A stretch of 18,985 nucleotides of DNA from JBDHZK01 sp039811865. Its GTDB lineage: Bacteria > Actinomycetota > Actinomycetes > Propionibacteriales > Propionibacteriaceae. The stretch is from contig JBDHZK010000040.1 of the NCBI GenBank assembly GCA_039811865.1, forward strand, positions 1 to 18,985. Direction: 5' to 3'. A model generated the notes under the pieces. The model did no database searches, had not been told where the DNA came from, and saw only the letters and a program-made list of their open reading frames with translations. Shown here piece after piece: positions 1-4,564 of the stretch (position 1 is the stretch's first letter; each line of letters opens with the position of its first letter). A program made the translations under genes and the position numbers.

Positions 1-153
1 CCTCAGCGAGGGCCTGCGTTAGGTGGCGAGGGCCTCCGTTCAAGAGGAGTCCTCGGTGCTTAGGGGGAGTCCTCAGCGAGGGCCTGCGTTAGGTGGCGAG
101 GGCCTCCGTTCAAGAGGAGTCCTCGGTGCTTAGGGGGAGCCCTCAGCGAGGGC
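1..153. repeat. 70-bp direct tandem repeat, two copies plus a 13-bp third start
   Basis: Positions 1-70 and 71-140 are identical except for the last base (t at 70, c at 140). A third copy begins at 141 and matches for 13 bases to 153. Inside the unit there is a weaker 20-bp period: gcgagggcctgcgtt at 6-20 and gcgagggcctccgtt at 26-40. The short palindrome gaggagtcctc lies at 45-55. The unit length is not a multiple of three and frames carry stops, so it is unlikely to encode a repeated peptide. The array starts at the window edge and may have more copies upstream. Its function is unknown; it could be an intergenic repeat family. Confidence 0.9.
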
Positions 154-165
154 TCCCCCTAAGCA
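127..165. repeat. Perfect inverted repeat (18-bp arms, 3-nt loop)
   Basis: Bases 127-144 are exactly complementary to 148-165, leaving the loop agc at 145-147. The left arm is the tail of the second 70-bp repeat plus the start of the third. The right arm is an inverted copy of the same sequence. The single t-to-c change at 140 is what makes the pairing perfect. As RNA this would be a very stable hairpin. There is no T-run after either arm, so a simple intrinsic terminator is not obvious, but it could stop or insulate transcription ahead of the nuclease gene or act as a REP-like element. Confidence 0.85.
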
Positions 166-285
166 GCGGCCGCGCCCACGGACGTCCCAAGCTGGGGTGC
201 GTGCCCGGGTCGGGGGCAGCAGACGCGGTGCGCTTGGCAGCTATCGCGACCTCGACTCGTGCTGTCGCCCTTGGGGCCTCGCAAG

Positions 286-297
286 TAGGCTGACGGC
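286..297 (+). promoter_or_regulatory. Putative leaderless promoter -10 for the nuclease gene
   Basis: TAGGCT at 286-291 fits the actinobacterial -10 pattern TANNNT and is followed by six bases and then the ATG at 298. Transcription would then start on the A of the start codon. No Shine-Dalgarno sequence is visible before 298, which agrees with leaderless initiation. No convincing -35 was found at 16-18 bp. Confidence 0.45.
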
Positions 298-771
298 ATG
301 CGCGAGCTGGACGTGATCGGGGTGCGGATGGAGATGCCGCTGAACGCGCCCGTGCTTCTCCTCAGCGAGGTCGGCGGGCGACGCTATCTACCGATCTGGA
401 TCGGTACCGCCGAGGCGGCGGCGATCGCCAGCTCTCTGGACGGCATCACCCCGCCTCGCCCCATGACCCACGACCTGTTCGTCGATTCCCTGCGGGCGCT
501 CGGGCACGAGTTGACCAGCGTTTCCATCGTCGGGTTGGAGGGCGGCACCTTCTACGCCGAGTTGCATCTCGGGGCGATCACCGTCAGCGCTCGCCCCTCC
601 GACGCCATCGCGCTAGCGGTTCGGGTCGGCGCCAAGATCACCTGCGCAGAACGCGTGTTGGACGATGCCGGGGTCGAGATGGCTCAGGAGTCCGAGGAGG
701 AAGTAGAGAAGTTCCGAGAATTCCTCGACACCATCAACCCCGACGACTTCGACGCTCCGGCCGGCCATTGA
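298..771 (+). CDS. Bifunctional nuclease family protein (DUF151)
   Basis: 157 aa, a single-domain protein of the DUF151 / bifunctional nuclease family, the same type and size as M. tuberculosis Rv1829. Visible family signatures are the LPIWIG strand (31-36), the PRPMTHDL segment (53-60) and the conserved RPSDAIALAVR block (99-109). The acidic C-terminal tail is typical. Plant and bacterial members have been reported to have DNase/RNase activity, but the cellular role in actinobacteria is unclear. The start is the ATG at 298, which begins the conserved MRELDVIGVR. There is no Shine-Dalgarno and a -10-like hexamer lies 6 nt upstream, so the mRNA may be leaderless. In many actinobacteria this gene sits between two MerR genes upstream of gcvP; here a block of minus-strand genes separates it from the MerR gene. 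Confidence 0.93.
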   Translation: MRELDVIGVRMEMPLNAPVLLLSEVGGRRYLPIWIGTAEAAAIASSLDGITPPRPMTHDLFVDSLRALGHELTSVSIVGLEGGTFYAELHLGAITVSARPSDAIALAVRVGAKITCAERVLDDAGVEMAQESEEEVEKFREFLDTINPDDFDAPAGH

Positions 772-837
772 TGGTCGGGGCGCCGATTAGGCCCCAACGC
801 CGCATGCGACGCTCCGGGCGGCGCCGGTTCGCTCGCC

Positions 838-1116
838 TCAGCCGAGCAGTTCTCGCAGCGCCGCTCGGTAGGCGGTGAACGCCGCCCGGCCCGCGTCGGT
901 GAGTTGAGCGCCTGTGGAGCGTCCGCGTTTGATCGTCGCGATGTAACCGGCCTCCTCCAGCTTGCGCAGATGGGTGATCAGGTTCCCCGCCGTCAAGTCG
1001 AGCAGTGCCTGAAGTCGGGAGAACGTGATCTCGTCGCCAGGGCCAAGCTGGGCCAACGCAACCATGATCCGTAGCCGCACTGGGATGTGGATCACGGGGT
1101 CGAGTTCGTCAACCAT
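838..1116 (-). CDS. Winged-helix transcriptional regulator (MarR/ArsR-like, short)
   Basis: 92 aa from the ATG at 1116, giving MVDELDPVIHIPVRLRIMVAL. This is the usual N-terminus of stand-alone winged-helix proteins of actinobacteria. The recognition part is LQALLDLTAGNLITHLRKLEEAGYI, followed by a wing with KRGRSTGAQLTDAGR. A longer reading starting at 1173 adds a Pro/Gly-rich stretch that lies over the upstream gene and is unlikely. The start overlaps the stop of the preceding membrane-protein gene by 8 bases (ATGGTTGA), so translation is probably coupled. It is the last gene of a three-gene unit. The likely role is control of this operon, perhaps in response to something sensed or moved by the two membrane proteins. 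The ligand is unknown. Confidence 0.85.
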   Translation of the reverse strand: MVDELDPVIHIPVRLRIMVALAQLGPGDEITFSRLQALLDLTAGNLITHLRKLEEAGYIATIKRGRSTGAQLTDAGRAAFTAYRAALRELLG

Positions 1117-1738
1117 TTCGGACCGACCGTCGCCGCGCCCACCAGGCGGCGACCAGGAAACCGCCGCCGCCACCGAGCGCCTCGACCAGCAGCACTCCGA
1201 CGGGGCCGAAGAAGCCCGCGATCCCCGCCAGGATAGTTAGCCAGCACCCCAGCCAGACCTGCACCGGGTCGTCCCAAACTGCCCCACTCATGGCGTAGAT
1301 GAGGCCGGTCACCAGGTGTGCTCCGGCGGCGTACAGGACGCCGGCGACCGCTGGGGCCGCTCCTTCGTGGACGACCGCTGCCCCGCAGGCCATGAAGCTC
1401 AGCCAGCCCAGCCCCCACACTAGGCCGATCCGATGTCCGGTTCGGGCCGCCCGCCCGCCAACCCCGGCCGTCCCTTTGGCAACGGTGACGCCGGTCACCA
1501 AGCCCGCGACCGCCAGGAGTGCCACGAACACTCCGGCGCTCAATCCGCCGGGCCCGACGTAGGGGCGCTGGTCGCGGACGTCCAGCCACAGTGCGCCCGC
1601 CCCGATCAGCCAGGCCAGTCCCCAGGAGAGCAGTTGCCAGGGGAGTCGGGGATCCAGCGCCTTTCGGATCCGGCGTCCCTCGGCTTCGATCAGTTCGAGG
1701 GCGGCCGCCGGGTCCATCCCATCGGTGTCGGAACTCAT
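1109..1738 (-). CDS. Integral membrane protein of unknown function
   Basis: 209 aa from the ATG at 1738 (MSSDTDGMDPAAALELIEAEG). A short acidic cytoplasmic-looking N-terminus is followed by five or six hydrophobic segments: about residues 33-52 (WQLLSWGLAWLIGAGALWL), 65-90, 108-130, 135-160 and 168-205, the last interrupted by a Gly-rich stretch. It ends in a basic tail, WWARRRSVRNG. No catalytic or transport motif was recognised. The start shares ATGA with the upstream gene's stop, and the gene's own end overlaps the winged-helix gene. That makes it the middle member of a tightly coupled trio. A two-protein membrane complex with its upstream neighbour is plausible but inferred. Confidence 0.8.
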   Translation of the reverse strand: MSSDTDGMDPAAALELIEAEGRRIRKALDPRLPWQLLSWGLAWLIGAGALWLDVRDQRPYVGPGGLSAGVFVALLAVAGLVTGVTVAKGTAGVGGRAARTGHRIGLVWGLGWLSFMACGAAVVHEGAAPAVAGVLYAAGAHLVTGLIYAMSGAVWDDPVQVWLGCWLTILAGIAGFFGPVGVLLVEALGGGGGFLVAAWWARRRSVRNG

Positions 1739-2337
1739 GAGTGTGCCGCACGATTCTTGACACGGGCGCTGAGATTGAGCAGCACGCCGCAGGCGATCAT
1801 GGCGAGCGCGCCCAGCCCGCCCACGACCGGGCCGCTGGGGATGCCGACGAATCCCTGCAGCGCGGCCCCCGCGAGGGCGATCCCCGCACCGAGCGCTCCG
1901 AGAACGGCCAACGCGACGATCCGGTAGGCCCGCCCCAGGGGAATGAAGTGGAGGGACATCACCAGGTAGGTCCAGCAGATCGCGTACTCGTAGTGTCCGG
2001 CGAGCCCGAGAACAACATTTCCGGCGGCGATGGCGCCGAACTCGACCGCGAACCAGACCCACCAGGAGCGCAATGTCTCACCGTGGTGAAGCGAGGGCGC
2101 CGGCGCCTTGCGGCGCAGCAGGATCGACCAGACGCCGAGAGCCAAGGCAAGCAGCATCGCAATACCCATCGTGATCGCGACGGGATCGGGTGCCATCGTC
2201 GATCCCCAGGCAAGCCATGCGACGCTGGCAAAGCCGAGGATCGTCGCCGAAGCGGACAGATCCTTCGCGTACGGGGCACCCGCCGCCGGGTTGAGACGTT
2301 CTCTCCCCGCGGGGGGATCTGTGGTCACCGTGGTCAC
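1735..2337 (-). CDS. Integral membrane protein of unknown function (six predicted helices)
   Basis: 200 aa from the GTG at 2337, chosen because AGGAG lies 5 nt upstream (2343-2347). A GTG at 2370 is in frame, but it has no ribosome binding site and would put the palindrome at 2348-2364 inside the gene. The protein has a Thr/Pro/Gly-rich N-terminus and then about six transmembrane stretches. These include ILGFASVAWLAWG, ITMGIAMLLALALGVW, WWVWFAVEFGAIAAGNVV, ICWTYLVMSLHFIPLG and IVALAVLGALGAGIALAGA. The family was not recognised. It is the first gene of the overlapped trio with the 209-aa membrane protein and the winged-helix regulator. Confidence 0.78.
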   Translation of the reverse strand: MTTVTTDPPAGRERLNPAAGAPYAKDLSASATILGFASVAWLAWGSTMAPDPVAITMGIAMLLALALGVWSILLRRKAPAPSLHHGETLRSWWVWFAVEFGAIAAGNVVLGLAGHYEYAICWTYLVMSLHFIPLGRAYRIVALAVLGALGAGIALAGAALQGFVGIPSGPVVGGLGALAMIACGVLLNLSARVKNRAAHS

Positions 2338-2342
2338 CTTCG

Positions 2343-2347
2343 CTCCT
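2343..2347 (-). promoter_or_regulatory. Ribosome binding site fixing the GTG start at 2337
   Basis: The minus strand reads AGGAG then CGAAG then GTG. This is the best Shine-Dalgarno in the region and supports the shorter of the two possible starts of the six-helix membrane protein. Confidence 0.6.
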
Positions 2348-2364
2348 AGTTTGTCGGACAAACT
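2348..2364. promoter_or_regulatory. Putative operator: perfect 17-bp palindrome AGTTTGTCGGACAAACT
   Basis: Two 8-bp arms around a single central base, placed immediately upstream of the ribosome binding site of the membrane-protein operon. The core fits the TNGTNNNACNA pattern known for FadR-subfamily GntR regulators, though TetR-type proteins also bind such dyads. Additional half-sites GACAAAC (2371-2377) and GTTTGTG (2389-2395) lie next to it. No GntR gene is in the window; the regulator could be encoded elsewhere, or be the winged-helix protein at 838-1116. Confidence 0.55.
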
Positions 2365-2404
2365 TTGCACGACAAACAGAGTGCGCAGGTTTGTGGGGCA
2401 AAGT
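2362..2404. repeat. Imperfect inverted repeat (16-bp arms, 11-nt spacer)
   Basis: The left arm 2362-2377 (ACTTTGCACGACAAAC) and right arm 2389-2404 (GTTTGTGGGGCAAAGT) pair at 14 of 16 positions. It shares its first bases with the palindrome at 2348-2364. On the minus strand a TTGACT that could serve as a -35 (2402-2407) overlaps the outer arm, but no good -10 follows. The dyad could be a second operator or a hairpin that ends the transcript of the 73-aa membrane protein. Confidence 0.6.
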
Positions 2405-2426
2405 CAAGCCCCCCGGCAGCGCCGGA

Positions 2427-2648
2427 TCAAGCGCTCGCGCTCAGCGCCCGGAAGAAGGGAATCACCATCAGCAGCACGAAGGCGATCAGCACGACCAGCG
2501 AGCCCCACATGAGCCAGATCGGGCTGAAGGCATCACCCCACACGAAGCCGCCGAAGGCGACTCCCAGTCCGTAGATCACCGCGAGCAGGCCCGTGATCCG
2601 AGCTCCGGGCTGCTGCACCGTCTGGCGCCAAGCCGCACCTGCGTCCAT
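2427..2648 (-). CDS. Small two-helix membrane protein
   Basis: 73 aa. A polar N-terminus (MDAGAAWRQTVQQPGARITG) is followed by two hydrophobic helices, roughly residues 21-36 and 44-66, separated by WGDAFSPIW. There is a clear GGGAG 5 nt before the ATG at 2648, and the coding frame has the expected G/C-rich third positions. No family or function was recognised. It lies between the paaX-like gene and the membrane-protein trio on the same strand. It could be co-transcribed with the trio, but the inverted repeats at 2348-2404 suggest a boundary. Confidence 0.68.
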   Translation of the reverse strand: MDAGAAWRQTVQQPGARITGLLAVIYGLGVAFGGFVWGDAFSPIWLMWGSLVVLIAFVLLMVIPFFRALSASA

Positions 2649-2799
2649 CTCGACTCCCTATCAGGCCGCGTTGCGGCCCCATCTTCGTCCCGAGTCAGCG
2701 TGGACAACTGCGCCCACCCACGCCCGTTAGTGACTCCCGAGTAGGCGCCACGAGCCCCGAGTGTTTCATGCGCTCGGACGAACCCCGTGCTTTCTCGAA

Positions 2800-3681
2800 T
2801 CAGTGCGCGTCGTCGCCCAGCGGGCCGGCCTGACCCGGATGGGCGAGATCGGGCCGGATCAGATGGCGATGCGGCGACCGCTCCACAACGCCGCGCACAT
2901 AGGTATTCGTGGATGGGCCGAGACGACCGAAGCAGGCGCCCATCAGCCTGGACAACTCGGTGGCGGGCCAGTCCGGCGGCAGCAACTCCCGGGGCAGGTC
3001 GCCGTCGCTGAAGCGGACGTCCGCCAGGGGCTGCATCAGTTCGTGGGTCACGCGCAGTGCCTGGGACCCTTCGGGGGCCGCGGTGCCGTCCAGCACTTCG
3101 TTGACCCGGGCGATCAGAGCTTCGTAGGCCGATCGGTGCCGGTCCAGGTCCCAGGCGACCGCCGCGATCTGCCGGGCCTCCCCGAGTTCGACGGCGAGCC
3201 AACCCGAGACGATCATCGAATCGCGATCGATCACCTCGGAAAGCCTTCTGGTCTCGTCAGTGGGCGAGATCAGGACGCCTGGGCGCAGTTGCCGGTAGCC
3301 GCGCCGGAAGGCGCGATTGCGAAACTTGTCGCGCAAGCTGCGCTGCTCCTCGGGGATGTCGTAGATCACCGTGTGGAAGCTCCCCGACCATGGCTCCGGG
3401 GAACGCAGCCGGGTGTTGTCCCGCATCGCCTCGTAACCCTCGAGCATCGTGCCGGCGAGGCGATAGATTCCAACCCGGCCCGAGCGAGCCAGGTCGAGCA
3501 TGCCGAAGGTGACCATTCGGTGCAGCATCGACTTCGCCGCCGACGGGCTCAGGTCTTCGCCCATGGCGACCATCAGCTCCACCAGGATGGGCCCGGGCAG
3601 GGCGCGCGCCTCGGCCACGCCGAAGGCCAGGGGCACCCGGCCGAAGGCGGGGTTGTAGCGCTCGGCCGCGGGCAGCGTCAT
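2800..3681 (-). CDS. PaaX-family transcriptional repressor
   Basis: 293 aa, normal length for the family. An N-terminal winged helix covers about residues 29-76 (PGPILVELMVAMGEDLSPSA ... HRMVTFGMLDLARSGRVG). The central PaaX signature HTVIYDIPEEQRSLRDKFR, with RRGYRQLRPGVLISP, covers about 103-140. The C-terminal domain includes LLPPDWPATELSRLMGACF (about 245-263). PaaX of E. coli represses phenylacetate catabolism and is relieved by phenylacetyl-CoA. No paa catabolic genes are visible here, so this paralogue probably controls other genes, perhaps itself. The start is the ATG at 3681. No Shine-Dalgarno is seen, and a TANNNT hexamer lies 6 nt upstream. It is divergent from the MerR gene. Confidence 0.9.
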   Translation of the reverse strand: MTLPAAERYNPAFGRVPLAFGVAEARALPGPILVELMVAMGEDLSPSAAKSMLHRMVTFGMLDLARSGRVGIYRLAGTMLEGYEAMRDNTRLRSPEPWSGSFHTVIYDIPEEQRSLRDKFRNRAFRRGYRQLRPGVLISPTDETRRLSEVIDRDSMIVSGWLAVELGEARQIAAVAWDLDRHRSAYEALIARVNEVLDGTAAPEGSQALRVTHELMQPLADVRFSDGDLPRELLPPDWPATELSRLMGACFGRLGPSTNTYVRGVVERSPHRHLIRPDLAHPGQAGPLGDDAH

Positions 3682-3687
3682 GGTGGC

Positions 3688-3693
3688 ACTCTA
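3688..3693 (-). promoter_or_regulatory. Putative leaderless -10 of the paaX-like gene
   Basis: The minus strand reads TAGAGT, six bases, then the ATG at 3681. This is the spacing seen in actinobacterial leaderless transcripts and agrees with the missing ribosome binding site. The better -35/-10 pair further upstream (3722-3750) is an alternative promoter. Confidence 0.4.
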
Positions 3694-3713
3694 GGGCCAG
3701 CGAACTCGGACCA

Positions 3714-3736
3714 ACTCTGAGCCTCTACTTCAGACT
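3714..3736. promoter_or_regulatory. Imperfect dyad overlapping the paaX-like promoter
   Basis: ACTCTGA (3714-3720) and TCAGACT (3730-3736) form an inverted repeat with one mismatch and a 9-bp centre that covers the predicted -10 at 3722-3727. It is placed where an autoregulatory operator of the PaaX-like protein would be expected. It does not resemble a known PaaX site that I can recall. Confidence 0.3.
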
Positions 3737-3750
3737 CGGCAGCCAGTCAA
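3722..3750 (-). promoter_or_regulatory. Putative promoter reading toward the paaX-like gene
   Basis: On the minus strand TTGACT (3745-3750) and TAGAGG (3722-3727) are 17 bp apart, a good -35 and a fair -10. They lie about 40 bp before the start codon and back to back with the MerR promoter. Confidence 0.45.
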
Positions 3751-3767
3751 ACCCGTGCGGCGTGTCG

Positions 3768-3797
3768 TTGACCGGCGCGGCCAAGCGCGGCTAGCGT
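3768..3797 (+). promoter_or_regulatory. Putative promoter of the MerR gene
   Basis: TTGACC at 3768-3773 and TAGCGT at 3792-3797 are separated by 18 bp. The predicted transcript start near 3804 leaves a roughly 30-nt leader before the GTG at 3836, in which GAGG at 3827-3830 can act as ribosome binding site. Confidence 0.5.
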
Positions 3798-3835
3798 CGC
3801 ATGACATCGACGTAACTCAGCGAATCGAGGCAGCA

Positions 3836-4411
3836 GTGACCGGCTCGACCCAGCCCAACAGGGAGCGGCTCGACGCCGTCCACGTGGACCAGGACCTGCT
3901 GTTCGACGGAGACTTCTCCCCGCTGCCGGACGACCTCGGCTTTCGTGGACCGGTCGCCTGTAGCGCGGCCGGGATCACGTATCGCCAGCTCGACTACTGG
4001 GCCCGAACCGGGCTGGTCGTCCCCGAGATTCGCGCGGCCGGTGGCTCCGGCACGCAACGCCTCTACAGCTTCCGGGACATCCTCATCCTCAAGGTGATCA
4101 AGCGCCTCATCGACGCCGGGATCTCCCTGCAACAGATCCGGGTCGCGATCGACCATCTGCGGGCCCGCGGCGTCCAAGACCTCACGCAGGTGACCCTGAT
4201 GAGTGACGGTGTGTCGGTCTACGACTGCACCTCCGACGACGAGGTGATCGACCTGCTCAAGGGCGGGCAGGGGATGTTCGCGATCGCGTTGGGCGGTGTT
4301 TGGCGCGACATCGAGGGCAGCTTGGCTCAGCTACCGACGGAGCGGGCCGAGGAATCTGCCGAAACAGACGACGAACTGACCAGGCGCCGGCGGGCGCGCT
4401 TCGCCGGCTAG
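3836..4411 (+). CDS. MerR-family regulator, Rv1830 type
   Basis: 191 aa from the GTG at 3836, preceded by GAGG at a 5-nt gap. An in-frame GTG at 3755 would add 27 residues that lie across the predicted promoter. The MerR winged helix spans residues 40-110: GPVACSAAGITYRQLDYWAR, then TGLVVPEIRAAGGSGTQRLYS, then the dimer helix with RLIDAGISLQQIRVAIDHLR. Unlike metal-sensing MerR proteins it has no Cys cluster at the C-terminus. Length, sequence and position upstream of gcvP match M. tuberculosis Rv1830 (reported as resR/mcdR and linked to growth and cell-division control). It may regulate the downstream gcvP transcript, but that is an inference from position. Confidence 0.88.
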   Translation: MTGSTQPNRERLDAVHVDQDLLFDGDFSPLPDDLGFRGPVACSAAGITYRQLDYWARTGLVVPEIRAAGGSGTQRLYSFRDILILKVIKRLIDAGISLQQIRVAIDHLRARGVQDLTQVTLMSDGVSVYDCTSDDEVIDLLKGGQGMFAIALGGVWRDIEGSLAQLPTERAEESAETDDELTRRRRARFAG

Positions 4412-4431
4412 GCACCTTCGGGCGTTTGCCC

Positions 4432-4449
4432 CCCAACCGATAGGTTGGG
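4432..4449 (+). terminator. Short hairpin after the MerR gene, weak terminator candidate
   Basis: CCCAACC and GGTTGGG form a perfect 7-bp stem with a gata loop, 20 nt after the MerR stop codon. No T-run follows, so termination is uncertain. The rest of the 153-bp interval to gcvP shows no recognised element apart from the ribosome binding site GGAGGT at 4555-4560. Confidence 0.35.
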
Positions 4450-4564
4450 TCCGCAGACGTGCTCCCGCCGAGATCGTTTTGGGACGTTCGTTGGCGCGGT
4501 AGTTGCGTTGGCTGTGTTCGTCAGGGTCGAAGCCGGGCGGGCCGATTCGGTTGCGGAGGTATGA

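Noticed and set aside
1..153. CRISPR array
   Set aside because: The copies are directly adjacent, 70 bp long and without unique spacers.
234..262. TTGGCA -35 with a -10 at 17 bp before the nuclease gene
   Set aside because: The hexamer at the right distance (TCGTGC) does not resemble a -10; the TAGGCT at 286 is better.
93..293. 66-codon open frame across the repeat array
   Set aside because: It starts inside the 70-bp repeat, has no ribosome binding site or family match, and the repeat length breaks frame between copies.
777..795. Terminator between nuclease and winged-helix genes (GGGGC ... GCCCC)
   Set aside because: Only a 5-bp stem with a 9-nt loop and no T-run; not strong enough to call.
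1092..1763. Minus-strand open frame of 223 codons
   Set aside because: Arg/Gly/Pro-rich low-complexity translation in another phase of the membrane-protein gene, typical of a high-GC shadow frame.
4412..4564. Glycine riboswitch upstream of gcvP
   Set aside because: The leader is short and shows only a 7-bp hairpin; I see no tandem aptamer cores.
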